From Myotis daubentonii (lineage: Eukaryota; Chordata; Mammalia; Chiroptera; Vespertilionidae), in contig NC_081848.1 of NCBI RefSeq assembly GCF_963259705.1, forward strand, positions 51,793,408-51,857,407: a stretch of DNA of 64,000 nt, read 5' to 3'. Each line of letters starts with the position of its first letter. Within the stretch, counting starts at the first letter, position 1. The notes below the pieces were generated by a model that was not told where the DNA came from, did no database searches, and saw only the letters and a program-made list of their open reading frames with translations. The translations under genes and the position numbers were made by a program. This document shows positions 9,910 to 20,830 of this stretch, one piece after another.

Positions 9910-10720
9910 TTTTAATGCCAGTTGTTCCCCAAATACATTTATATAGTAAGGGAAACATTGTTTTATGTCAAGAACCTGTTATATAAAAATATATTATATA
10001 ATGTTAAAATATATACTGCACAGGGAAGTTAGATTCTATTTTTTTTTAAATAATAAAAAAGGATAAACAAAAGCTATACTAGATATAATTAATCTAGGAT
10101 TTGGATGGCATGGAAAGACATGCTCTTCCCTCACAGCTATCGTTTTGAACCTCTGTTAATCCTCCTTGAGTGCTCCAAGTGTAGGATGTATGGGAAGTTG
10201 ACCTGAATCTGCCATGGAATCTATTGTGACATATTCTGGAAATCATCTATTTTTAAGGAGGAAAATGCCTTGACATCTTGCTCACTAACATCTCTCAGGT
10301 CTGAGCAAAAGGAAGCTCTTTTTGTCCCACCTACTCAGACCATTCAGGTAATAGTCTAAACATGTACTAATCAGTTTTTTGCTTTACCTGCTACATCCTT
10401 CAATTCTTCCCACACGATATGGCCAACTTTGCCTTCCAAGAACAGCCCTGTTGCCAGCGGCATGTGGTTGACTCCCTGTGTCCAATCCTCAAGGCTCTCC
10501 CATCTGATCCCATCCCCCCCCCCCCCCCCTGCCCACTGCCATTCCCAGAGGAGCCTAGTGCCTGAAGTTCAATTTTGCTTGTTTCTGCCCTGCCCTGGCT
10601 GAGCCACCCCATGATATACTCTCTGTTGCTGTATGCCTTTATTCACATCACTCTGTTGACCTGAGAGGTTCTCTTCTTTGCCTTGACCTGCCTTGAGTCT
10701 CTCACTTCTTTGGAAGCCTC
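9910..10720. other. No gene seen; poly(C) run
   Basis: AT-rich then mixed DNA with a C homopolymer at about 10515-10529. Open frames on the minus strand across the C run are low-complexity. Confidence 0.5.
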
Positions 10721-10724
10721 TTTT

Positions 10725-10725
<1 letters not shown>

Positions 10726-10772
<47 letters not shown>
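10726..10772. repeat. (CT)n microsatellite
   Basis: Uninterrupted CT dinucleotide tract, giving an Arg-Glu repeat in a minus-strand chance frame. Confidence 0.97.
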
Positions 10773-10774
<2 letters not shown>

Positions 10775-10914
10775 TTTGATTGCCAGCCATTCAGCCATTC
10801 ATTGGTATTTCATATTTAGAAAGTTATCATATTGTATTTAATCAAGATGGCCAGTTCTCTCATTTTTAAATTGTTTCATGAATAATTATCTTGTCCTCAT
10901 TTCCCACTCTCCAA

Positions 10915-11235
10915 CTCTACTCATTTACTCATTCGGTGAAGTTTATTGGATGCATATACAGCACTGAACAAAACAGAGTTCCAGTAAGAGGAGACAGACA
11001 ATAAACAGTTAAACATGTTAACTCCTGTCAGTGATAGATGCTAGGAAAGCAATCAACTAGAGTAAAACAATAGCGATGATGAATGGTAGGAAGGAGGTTG
11101 CTTTAGCTGGGAAGAGGTAACATATGAGCCCAGCTGCAGGAAGATCTGGGGGAAAGTATCCCAGGAAGAGGGAACAAGTGCAAAGGCCCTAAGGTTAGAG
11201 GTAGCTTGATTGTTTTTGAGGAAAGTAAAGGCCTG
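10915..11235 (-). mobile_element. L2 LINE 3' region, antisense
   Basis: Antisense L2 landmarks in order: TTTACTCATTCGGTGAAGTT, ACAGCACTGAACAAAACAG, AGACAGACAATAAACAG, AGGGAACAAGTGCAAAGGCC. Diverged and 5'-truncated like most L2 copies. Confidence 0.8.
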
Positions 11236-11355
11236 GGTAACGGTTATGAGTTCCTTATGTTCAGATGTTTTATCCTCCCTGTATCCCTTAGCTCAGTGCT
11301 AGAAAGGCCCCGTAAATACTTGCATACAGAATTGGAGCATTTGCCCTTGGTTATA

Positions 11356-11849
11356 TCCTATCTAATACAGAGGGAATATGCTAATTGACCCTCATGCCAT
11401 CTCAAAGATGGCGGTGCCCGCAGCCAATAAGGAGGGAATATGCTAATTGACTGTCCCGCCCTCAAAGATGGTGGCGCCCACAGCCACAAGATGGTGGCAC
11501 CCAGTCCCCTCGGCCCCGCCAGGGTGGCAGGCACACGGCAAGTCCGGGCCCGCCCTCAGCCTTGCCACACACCTGCCTCTGGAGTCCCCCAGTCCCCTCT
11601 CTCCCCCAGCAACCCAGGGCTGGCCTGAGGCGCAGGCAAGCCTTGGATGGCGGCTGCCCAGCTGCCCAGGACTGTCCAAGGCTTGCGCTGCCGGCAGTGG
11701 CAGCAGCAGAGGTGTGATGGAGGTGTCGCCTTCCCCTGATCGCCGAGTCGCCTCCTGCGCTTGAGAGCTCCCGGACTGTGAGAGGGGGCAGGCTGGGCTG
11801 AGGAACCGCTCCCATCCAGTGCATGAATTTTCATGCACCGGGCCTTTAA
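11356..11849 (+). mobile_element. Non-autonomous Helitron (HeliBat-like)
   Basis: Starts TCCTATCTAATACAGAGGG after an A, close to the TCCTATATAATAAAAGG start of bat Helitrons. It ends in the hairpin GTGCATGAATTTTCATGCAC followed by CGGGCCTTTAAT; the usual CTAG has decayed to TTTA. The 5' end shows a partial duplication (GAGGGAATATGCTAATTGAC at 11370-11389 and again near 11432). The GC-rich interior makes long chance frames. Helitrons move by rolling-circle replication using an enzyme from autonomous copies; no Rep/helicase is present. Confidence 0.88.
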
Positions 11850-12415
11850 TATTGTATAAATAGCAGTTTACTGTACTCTGCTCAGAGGACTTTTACTAAA
11901 ACATATTACATGTAAGCAAATTAAGGGTTTGAACGGCTTTCTCATAAATGTACCCTTAGCATGAATCACCAACTATTACTGTTTTAAGTCTGTTTAGTGT
12001 AGAGCTTCAGACTTCAGAATTGTTTCACATGCACAACCATCTTAAAAACAGGTTTTGTTCCAACAGTTCATTTGTAAGGCAGTTGATGGAAATTTAGGAT
12101 AAATTTTTCTATAGAAAAAAAATGAACTAAATGGTGGTTTAGTTCCCAGGGAAGCCCACAAAAGCCACTTAGTGCTGCCTGTAGCTGAAACCATACTGTT
12201 TAGTACTAAAGCGTTACCAGAACTAATTAAGCCTTCTGAAGCTAGACCCCTCATCTACATGGCATTATAGGTCATTTACTTTTAGTATTACTCATTAGAG
12301 AACCATTTTCCTTTGTCACATCTCTTACTATTTCTTCAGTCTGTCAGAAAGTTTTATAAAAGAGATTTTTACCTTTGTGCCTTTAAGATTTTGTTTCATG
12401 TGTTACAAATGAGAC
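11850..12415. other. No gene seen
   Basis: AT-rich, no recognised repeat. Confidence 0.5.
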
Positions 12416-12419
12416 AATG

Positions 12420-12560
12420 GTGTGGAGAGTGGGGAAAGCCCTGAACTGGGAGTTGGAAGAGGTCCAGGCTCCAGTCTTGGCCAAGCCATTGACTTACTGA
12501 GTTACTTTGAGTAAGTTGCCTTCATTGAACTTTGATTTCTCAGGTCCTTGTTGGCTATGA
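12420..12560 (+). mobile_element. MIR SINE fragment
   Basis: GTGTGGAGAGTGGGGAAAGC, AGGTCCAGGCTCCAGTCTTG and GAGTAAGTTGCCTTCATTGA match the MIR 5' and core region. Confidence 0.7.
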
Positions 12561-12588
12561 AATCTTGTTTTCTCACTGTTACAGGAAA

Positions 12589-12591
<3 letters not shown>

Positions 12592-12620
<29 letters not shown>

Positions 12621-12634
12621 TATTATTATTTAAG
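12592..12634. repeat. (TG)n then (ATT)n microsatellite
   Basis: About 28 bases of TG followed by ATTATTATTATT, the latter resembling a MIR tail. Confidence 0.95.
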
Positions 12635-12639
12635 CCTAC

Positions 12640-13960
12640 CTTCATATGGCTACCTCAAATTTCTTTCTGACGAAGTAGATCACACAAAAATGAGGAACTC
12701 AAGAAGTTCCCATGCATAGTGCTCAACAGTTACGCATTCAACATGAACCTTGATTTTGATCTGCTATCTGTCTTGATGAATTGAAAGAAATTTTGTCCTA
12801 GAACTTTGGGTCCAGATAAGATTCCTGTGTTCTTGACCAACTTATCTTCCATGTAATTATGTAAATCATTTTTCTTTTTAACTCTTAAGTATAAAAATGG
12901 TGACTATGGTTTGTTGCTTATGAAATATACTTATAAGTGCCCTTAGGAAATGAAATGAGTTTGCGGGAGAGAGCAGAGCTGAAAGAGTGTGGGATCAAAA
13001 CATTTTAAATGTTAAATGCAAAGCTATTTTCAGTATCCTGCTGGAAGAAAAAAAAATTTTTTTAAGGCTTTAGAGGATACAAGAAGTTTTTGCTCCAAAG
13101 GAGAAAAGAGCCTCAGATTTTGCTGTGGTAAAAACTACCTACTTCTCTATTACCAACCCTGCCTCTTTTCCCACTCTGAGTTTTGTTTTGTGTTGTTGGT
13201 ATTTTTTGTTTGTTTGTTTGTTTGTTTTTGTCTGTGTGTTTTTTGCATCAAGTGCCACATTTGCTATTTGGGAGGTTTGATATTTAAATAATGATAGAAG
13301 CAGAGCTCAGCTAGGGTGTTAGGAACTTAGATTTTAAGTGACTTAGGATGCTGAATGCTATGCTGTGAACTTCCCCATTCGATTCTAGACTGAGGGACTC
13401 CTCATTGGGAGTGACAGAGCACTTTTAACACTGCCTCTGTTTGGTCAGTTGAGTATGGTACTTTCCATTTTTTTTCTTTTTTCTTTGCTTGAAGGCATAG
13501 CAAGGAGTTGGTACAAAAAGTTGTTGCTCTGTGGATTTCACTTTGGAACTAGAAGGTGGCATTATAACCAGTCTTCCTCCTTAGATTCTGGAATATGAGC
13601 AGTTATTTTGTCTATTTAGTTGCTATATCCCCAGCAACTAAGACAGTGGCTGTGCAGCATAGTCATTTAATAAACAGTAGTTGAATGAGTGAATTCAGTT
13701 GGGAAAACCTCAACTCCTTCCCTTTCTGATAGTGCAGACTTGTGAGCTTGGTCTTACAAGGGATCTTGGAGTTTAGGTCACCATTTCCTTTTGACATTTT
13801 ATTCTTTAGGTTGGCCATATATCAGTATCTTTTATTGATTATCAGGAATTAACTGGCAGTGGTTGTCCCTGCCCTACTGATGTTCATCTTTATGTTATCT
13901 TAACTTGGCTTCAAAGTACAGCAAATTAATAGCTGACCACATCAACTCAAAGAAAACATG
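12640..13960. other. No gene seen; (GTTT)n tract
   Basis: AT-rich, with a GTTT repeat at about 13207-13230. No exon-like frame with paired splice sites was found. Confidence 0.5.
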
Positions 13961-13964
13961 TATT

Positions 13965-14345
13965 TATTTGGGCATAGTACTACACATTTATTTGTTCAGT
14001 CAACAAATATCTGAAGGGCTATATACCAGGCACCATGCTGGACCCAGAGGAAGAGCAGAAATGATTGTTGTGGCCAAAGAGCCTGCAATTTCACCTACTG
14101 GTAGAAGATAACCCCTGGCCATGTATAATGCCAGTATAGTGGTCTAGACTGTCTGTAAGTGCTACAGAGGTTTAGAAATGAGAAAGAGCGTTGTGAGGAG
14201 GAGGAGGAGGCTTCATGGAGGTGACCAGTTTGAATCCTGACCTTTAAGGATGGGTAGGATTTAGATTCACACACAAGGAAAGCACAGGTATTTCCAGGGA
14301 TGGATGGGTGGCAACATAGCACAAAGATGGGTGGCAATAAAAGCA
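13965..14345 (-). mobile_element. L2 LINE 3' region, antisense
   Basis: TTATTTGTTCAGTCAACAAA, ATATACCAGGCACCATGCTG, GGACCCAGAGGAAGAGCAG, then GCTTCATGGAGGTGACCAG follow the antisense L2 3' order. Confidence 0.75.
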
Positions 14346-14474
14346 CAGAAGTAGGAATGACCAGTTTGTGTTCAGGGACATAGACTTACTTGGAATGAAG
14401 GGTTCACAAATAATGTGGAAACTTAAGTTTGGAAGATCATTCAGGAAACATGTCTTTCAGATTATAATTGCTAA

Positions 14475-14690
14475 CAGAGAGTTTTTATGATGCTCTTAGC
14501 ATTTCACATGTGTTATCTAATTCTACAAAACCCCACAAAGTAGGTCTTATTATTAGCTTCATTTTAGAGATGAGCAAATTGAGGCACAGAGCGATCCAGT
14601 AACCTGCCTAAGGGCACATCGCTGGTAAGCGGTAAATTCAGGTGTAAAAACCAGGCCTCAGTGGACTCTGTTGTCTCCTAATGTCCTCCA
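14475..14690 (-). mobile_element. MIR SINE, antisense
   Basis: AGCATTTCACATGTGTTATC, AAACCCCACAAAGTAGGTC, GATGAGCAAATTGAGGCACA and GGGCACATCGCTGGTAAGC are antisense MIR. Confidence 0.9.
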
Positions 14691-15230
14691 AATGCAGGTT
14701 TTGGGCTTGGTTGGGGTGGTTTTAGAGTCATGCACTAGAAGTGGACAAGACGCTGTTGAACCCACTCCTTCATATTGCAGATGAAGAAACTCAGCAAGGT
14801 AATGGCAGGTCAAAGGTTACTTAGTGAAGTAGAGACTGATAGGCAGTGGAGAACCACTGAATTTGTTTTATTATGGTTGTTATGCTAGTGGCATGAAGTA
14901 ATTCTCCTTAGAGCATTAGTCCAGTGTGAGTGTTCCTGTTGGATTGGAGCAAAGAGGGACTTGCTGATAGGAGGCTGCTAACTGAGTCCAGACAGAGGGT
15001 GAGAGGAAGCCAGAACCGGGAGTTAATTGTCTATTATGTTAATCAGCATGGTTGTTTTCAGTCACCCTTTAGATTTTTAGAGTGCGGGGAACATCTGCCT
15101 GTGTAAGTGGCTTTTAAGTATGTGAATCTGCAATGAACTGTGACTGTGATACCTCAGTTAATGAATTCTCCTGAAGCAAAACGCCAGCCATTATGAAAGT
15201 TGAATGTTTAAAAACAAATATCCACACTTT
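14690..15230. other. No gene seen; probable degraded MIR at 14745-14860
   Basis: GCAGATGAAGAAACTCAGCA suggests another antisense MIR piece; the rest is unrecognised. Confidence 0.4.
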
Positions 15231-15234
15231 ATGG

Positions 15235-15420
15235 AATGAGCATTGAATTGAGAACCGGATAACTTGCATTCTAGGTTGCTTCTGCTACTTAAGCAACAGA
15301 GCCAAATCGCTAAATACCTCAGACTGGTTGATTCCTTATCTTTGAAACAGGTATAACAATTCTTGTCCAGCCCCCTACAATGTGGTTCTGATGCTGGAGT
15401 GAGATAAGGAAAGGTTTTGA
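15235..15420 (+). mobile_element. MIR SINE, diverged
   Basis: GAGCATTGAATTGAGAACCG, CTTCTGCTACTTAAGCAAC and GGTTGATTCCTTATCTTTGA fit sense MIR with divergence. Confidence 0.6.
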
Positions 15421-15424
15421 AAGC

Positions 15425-15978
15425 TGGAAAGTTTTTCCATGGTTGTAGGGAGCAGCTTTCTGGATTTAACAAGGCATACTGGCCTTACAAGGATAGCTTG
15501 AAGGGTGCAGAAGGAAGTTGTCCACCTCCAGGGCACTGTTAGGGATGTGGCGCTGTCCACCAGGTGGGTGCTGACAGACCTAATTTTGCTGAGTAGGGCC
15601 ATATTTTAAGGGTGTTATTACATTTCATCTTTAGATATGAGGAGCCACAGCCTGAGCATGGATGGAAAAGTTAGATGCAGACATCCAAGGTGATCTGTTC
15701 TCTGCACACACCTCTCAGGATAGTGATGCTCTGCTGTGAATCAGAAAAATTATTGTTAAGCTCTAGCCAGCCTAGCCAGTGGGGCATTCTTGGATGTTTT
15801 ACCTATCCTGGGGCATAAGACACAGGTCCAGAAAAACCTTGATTAGCTTGATGGATTAAAGGGTGAGCCAGTAGGCTGTCCAGGTAATATCTGACTGCAA
15901 AGCCTGTACCAAAGTCTTGACATGAAGGATAGAAGATTTGCCAAATCCTAATTTTTGTTAGTATTGCATGATGTATCT
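15425..15978. other. No gene seen
   Basis: Mixed-composition DNA without recognised repeats; ends in a (TTA)n run at about 15980-16000. Confidence 0.5.
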
Positions 15979-16003
15979 GTTATTATTATTATTATTATTA
16001 ATA

Positions 16004-16336
16004 CTAGAGGCCTGGTGCACAAAATTTGTGCATGGGGGGGAGGTCCCTCAGCCCGGCTTGCACCCTCTCCAATCTGGGACCCCTCAGGGGATGTCTGACT
16101 GCCGGTTCCTGCGGGATCGGGCCTAAACCGGCAGTTGGACATCCCTCTCACAATCCAGGACCCCTGGCTCCTAACTGCTCACCTGTCTGCCTCCCTGATC
16201 ACCCCTAACCACCTCTGCCTGCCTGCCTGATTGCCCCTAACCTCTCTGCCTCATCGCCCACCACCGTGGCTTTGTCTGCAAGGACGTCTAGAAGACATCC
16301 AGTCTAATCAGCATATTACCCTTTTATTAGTATAGA
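16004..16336 (-). mobile_element. Non-autonomous Helitron, minus strand
   Basis: Left end is A/CTAGAGGCCTGGTGCAC with hairpin TGCACAAAATTTGTGCA; right end is ATTAGTATAGA followed by T, the reverse complement of a TC start. Insertion between A and T fits Helitron target choice. It landed in an (ATT)n tract, whose remains flank it. Only 333 bp; the interior is C-rich CCTGCCTGCCTGATTG-type sequence. Confidence 0.9.
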
Positions 16337-16344
16337 TTGTTAAT

Positions 16345-16535
16345 AACAGCACCTGACCTTCAAGTATTGACCATCTGCCAAGTACTGTGCTAAGTGCTTA
16401 CAGGCCCTTCACCATTTAATCTTCACCATAGTCCTATGGGGTAGGCACCGTCAGTCCCACTTTCTAGAGGTGCCTCAGATGACAAGTGGAGAAGCTGTGA
16501 TTCAAACCCAGGACAGTCTCCTGAGCCTGCACTCC
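16345..16535 (-). mobile_element. MIR SINE, antisense
   Basis: CATCTGCCAAGTACTGTGCT, ATTTAATCTTCACCATAGTC, CCTATGGGGTAGGCACCG and GTGATTCAAACCCAGGACAG. Its TTA-rich 3' tail appears to be the target of the adjacent Helitron. Confidence 0.88.
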
Positions 16536-16955
16536 TTTAACAGCATCAGTCTTCTTCTTCCTTTTCCTGGCTTTAAAATGCTTCCTGTCTCTGATTTGGG
16601 GGTTTCTAACAGGGCAGTGGGTCTTTGGGAGGCATTTTGGTTGATAGACATGTCACCACACGGTGGTCTCTGCTCACTGCAGCTCTCCCTTCTTCACAGC
16701 CATGGCTGACATCTAACAGCTCTTGCTGGCTACTCTGTGGCTCATGAGTAATGGATGCCAACAATTAATGCAGCAGATTGAATACTCTTGTCAACTGATA
16801 TACATGGGAGATTGTAAAGAGAGAAAAAGAGGACAGCAAAAGAAATTGGCTCCGGGTCAGTTTTGCAAAAAGTAGCTGGGTAGCTTGTAGCCTACTCAGT
16901 TTTCATGTTAATGCTTGTCACAATCTCCCTACAAAAGTCTTTCCAAATGTCACAA
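16535..16955. other. No gene seen
   Basis: No repeat or exon recognised. Confidence 0.45.
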
Positions 16956-16974
16956 TCCCGGTGACACCATTTAC

Positions 16975-17165
16975 CTCTGTGTGATTTACAGAGCGCTTTT
17001 ACTGCACTGTCTTGTTTAGTCTTCACCACAACCCTATGACAAGAGGTGAAATAAAGATAAGAGTTTAAGCTATTTTTCAGGGTCCCAAAGCCAGTCAGTG
17101 GCAGAGCCAGGACTTTTTCTGACTTTAACTTCTTTCTTCCCAAGTTCCTCTCTACTTTCTTTATT
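16975..17165 (-). mobile_element. MIR-like SINE, antisense
   Basis: GTGTGATTTACAGAGCGCTT, TTAGTCTTCACCACAACCCT and AGCCAGTCAGTGGCAGAGCC follow antisense MIR order. Confidence 0.75.
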
Positions 17166-17788
17166 AAAGATGTTCTCAAATGTTACGATTTACTGTATTT
17201 AGAAGTCATCATTAAAGTGAAGTATTTTGTGCTGCACACTATTACCAAATCAGAATTACTGAGTCAGAATAAATAAAAGGTCATGTGATTGGTTGTTGTG
17301 TTGGGCTTAATTGCTTTTCACCTGCTTTCTATGGTTCAGACTATACATAGATCCTTTGTGGTATATTATTGGGTCAACAGCCCTTCTGGTTTTAAAAGTC
17401 CCAAGGCTTTAATAGATAGTAAAACACAAGTTTACATAATTTATTTTAAAAGTTGACCATGGAGGTCTTGGTTAGGAACACAAGCTCCTATTATCACATT
17501 GTTTCCATGGTGAAATTGGCTGTGGCTCACATCGTGTCAGCTCTCAGTGCCTTTTCTAGGAATGGAGAGAACTGCTGAAGGAGAGAGGACTGGTCATGCT
17601 TATTACTCAGAGCTCTCTCCCTCTTGTCACTACAGGAGGTTGATTTGCTTTTCTGGGCCCTCTCAATTTTTCCTGTGACCCAAACATAAATCATCTTTGA
17701 GGTCCTGGTTTCATTTTTTAAAAAGTTTTCCATGAAATAAACCTTAATGGAACCCTTTCTTATATGGTTTTGAATATCCCCTTTAAAA
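17165..17788. other. No gene seen
   Basis: AT-rich, no recognised repeat; the 97-codon minus frame has no supporting features. Confidence 0.5.
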
Positions 17789-17798
17789 TATGTCATTG

Positions 17799-17928
17799 AT
17801 GCCTGGCCAGTGTGCACCAAAAGGTTGCTGGTTCGATTCCTGGTTAGGTCACATGCCTGGGTTACAGGCTCAATCTCCAGCCAGGGGTGTGCAGGAGGCA
17901 GCTGATTGATGTTGATGTTTTTCTCTCA

Positions 17929-17982
<54 letters not shown>

Positions 17983-18053
17983 GCCCCCTCCCTCTCCCCC
18001 TTCCTCTCTTTCTAAATATATCAATAAAAACATATTTTAGAAAAAAATTTAAG
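17799..18053 (+). mobile_element. VES-type SINE with target-site duplication
   Basis: tRNA-derived head (GCCTGGCCAGTGTGCACCAA) with a pol III B box GGTTCGATTCC at about 17830-17840, then GGCAGCTGATTGATGTTGATG and a (TC)n tract at 17931-17980, ending in an A-rich tail. It is flanked by a 10-bp duplication TATGTCATTG at 17789-17798 and 18054-18063. The family is typical of vespertilionid and related bats. The intact duplication shows a fairly recent insertion. Confidence 0.93.
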
Positions 18054-18129
18054 TATGTCATTGGTGACAAAGGGCTTTACTAGGAGAATGAAAAATTGGT
18101 CTCACTCAAGCTTCTTGTATTACTTGGGA

Positions 18130-18440
18130 CACAGAGCAAGTTCCTGTATTATAGAGACACACAGACACAATGGCTGAAACCAGGTGGAAGCTCATTTCTC
18201 TCTCATGTACCAATCTAAAGTAGATAGTGGTCCAGGCCATCTGTCTTCAGTATGTGGCTTCCACGTGGTGGTTGAAAGTGGAAGCTTTGGTTTTTATCAT
18301 TTTCCAGAGGAAAGATCAGGGGGCACACATGCAGTCATTTTAAGGTCTAGACCTGGAAATCGCATACTCCTTTATCCCAGTGACCAGAACCTAGTCATAT
18401 GGCTACATTTACCTGCAAAGGAGGCTAGGCGATAAATGTA
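18130..18440. mobile_element. Ancient interspersed repeat, family unresolved
   Basis: Contains CTCATTTCTCTCTCATGTAC, later CCAGAACCTAGTCATATGGC and CTGCAAAGGAGGCTAGG. These landmarks recur in related form at 28750-29035, so a dispersed repeat is likely; I cannot name it safely. Confidence 0.5.
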
Positions 18441-18765
18441 GTTGAGAGGTCATGAGTCCAGCAAAATCTGTGTTTTCAAGGATGAAGAGGGGATAGAACA
18501 TTGTGGGAAATGAGCAGTCTGCTACATCATGGTACCAGTGGGAGGGAATAAGTCGAGTTTGAAATTTGTTGCCAGGATAGCTGGGGAGATAAGAGTCTAG
18601 GGTCAGAATCTAGGCAGGCACACAGAAATCAGGCCATATGCAGCCATCTAGAGGTCAGGGCAGTTCATTGCTCAGAAGCTAGGCAGCCAGGTAGAACCCA
18701 GGTGCTAGAGGGAATGAGAATAATCCAGAAGACTTCAGTTATTAATAAGAGGAAATTCATCAGTG
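18440..18765. other. No gene seen
   Basis: Unrecognised sequence. Confidence 0.4.
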
Positions 18766-18769
18766 TGAG

Positions 18770-18970
18770 TAGTACAGTCAAAAGAGCACTTGGACTAGCA
18801 ATCAGAAGACCTAAGGTTTGAGTCCAGCCCTTCCACTGAATAGCCTGGGGCGAAACTCCAATGACCAGTTGCTTTCTCATCTAGGATATGGGAATAACGG
18901 CAATCGCCTTTCCTGTCTCCCAGGCTTAATGTGAGGGTAATGGATGGGAAAGTGTTGTGCAAACTGCGGC
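18770..18970 (+). mobile_element. MIR SINE
   Basis: AGAGCACTTGGACTAGCAAT, CAGAAGACCTAAGGTTTGAG, CAATGACCAGTTGCTTTCTC and AATGTGAGGGTAATGGATGG fit sense MIR. Confidence 0.75.
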
Positions 18971-18974
18971 CCCA

Positions 18975-20700
18975 TGGAAATGGGCATAACATCTGTGTTA
19001 CTCACCTTTGTGTCACCAGCCCCCAGCCCAATGCCTGGCATGGACATAGTTATTGAATGAAGTGTGAAATATTGTGCGAGGTGAGGAAAGTGCATTATGG
19101 TGAGGAGATCTTGATCCCAGTCATCTCTGCTGGCAGAAAGGTTTTTCTGCTCTCTACTAGCCAAGGCCTTGGGCCCACATGTAAAACCCCACCAGGACGT
19201 GGGCGCACACCAGGACAACTCCTGACTGGGTGGCATATGACATATAATTTGTCCTTGGAAAGACCATTTGCTGACACTACAGTTTAGGTGACAGAGTACA
19301 ACAAAACTGGCAGTAGGACTTTCATTTGGATGTGATGGTCCATGAATGTGAACTGATAGTTTTTAAATGGTTTGCTCCACCTGAAGACTGGAAGATGAAA
19401 TCTACCCAAGGCCACCAAAACTTTATTTCTTGCTTCAAAATAATCAGGTGCAGTTATAAAATTCTGTTGGTTTGGGGAAATGTGTGGCTTATTCAAAACA
19501 AGTATTTGTTGAAACTGATGGTAGAGGTAAGAGGATACAAAGATGAGCTGAATCTTTCTGGTTTATGGGCTATGTCTGTTCTAGCAATAGGATTTTTGTC
19601 TTTTGCTGGGAAAATGGGGGTTCAGTGGAATAAGCAGGATTTTTTAAACTTCATGAAGGGTTTCTTTTATTCACTTTGTTACTTAATTTATTTATTCACT
19701 ATGGGTGAACTTCTTTCTCAGAACTCATTGGAGCATTTTTAAATGGACTTCATTGGGCAAAAGCAGGAATTGAAATTATATTCACAGTATGCACTCAGCT
19801 CTGTTAAACTCTCAGGCATAGAAGGAGGGAAAGGCACCAACATGTTAATAGTGGTTCTCATCTCGTACAACTGGAGATTTTTATTCTCATGTCCTTCTCT
19901 GTGGTTTCTTATTTTTTGACAGTGGGCATGTATTACTTTTGTAATCATAAAAATTCAGTGAAAAATTAGTCCCACAAATTAGTACTCTCTAGCCAGAGCA
20001 AGAATCTTTATTTTTAGCAACCTGGCCTGGGCTGTAAACCCTCAAGTTAACTCAGACCTATCCTGATTATTTTACGACAGAGGCATTAAGGAACTTGTTA
20101 TAAAGAAGATGTTTTCCTTCTGGAAATCAACAGAGAGAGCTAAAGGTTTATGATGTATGAGTAACTCCTCCTAAACGTTGGCTAGCTTTTATCACAGTCA
20201 CTTAAGGAAATGAACTTTTCAGGTTTCCTACTCACTGTGTGACTTTGTTTTTCCTTTAGCCTATACTCCTGTGTCCCTGTGCCACCCCCAACTCTGTTAT
20301 CCTGGGATTGTGTGACCCTGTCCTTTGTTCTCTCAGGCCCCTTCCATTTCTAGTGTTCTCAGTTTACATCCCCTCCATCTGTTCATGAATTGATAGATTT
20401 GGTTGTGACTTCTTCCCACCAACATTTTTATAGACTGAAGAGAGCTCATTGTTCTTTCCCTGCAACAGCTTATCCTTGCTCCTTGTCATTGCTCACGTGA
20501 GTAGCCTGAGCAGTGCTCCTGGGATGCAGTGAACAGCTGCACTCCAGACTGCAGGGAAGGGGCAAGGGCCCTGAGCTGGCTGAGAACCTTGGGGAAGGCA
20601 CTGGCCATCCTTCTAGCACTGGGCCCATACCTAGCAGGGCAGGCTCAGGCATGGCTCTTGGAAATGACTGCTTGGTACTTGACGTCAGGCAGCCCCCGAA
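18975..20700. other. Long stretch with no recognised gene or repeat
   Basis: The 138-codon frame at 19326-19742 has no known motif and no flanking splice pair. A clipped L2 3' tail (ACCAGCCCCCAGCCCAATGC) may lie at 19015-19065. Confidence 0.45.
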
Positions 20701-20830
20701 CCATGTATTCATCTGTTGAGATCTTGCAGAGGGGCAGCCACTATTCTGGATACTGGATGGGCACAGTGACGAGCAAGGCAGACCTGACCTCTGCTCTCAG
20801 GCTTATAATCACAGATTGTAAAAATGGCCC
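20700..20830 (-). mobile_element. Probable L2 3' fragment, antisense
   Basis: GCCACTATTCTGGATACTGG, ATGGGCACAGTGACGAGCAA and ACCTCTGCTCTCAGGCTT resemble antisense L2. It accounts for the middle of a 144-codon plus frame (20529-20963). Confidence 0.55.
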
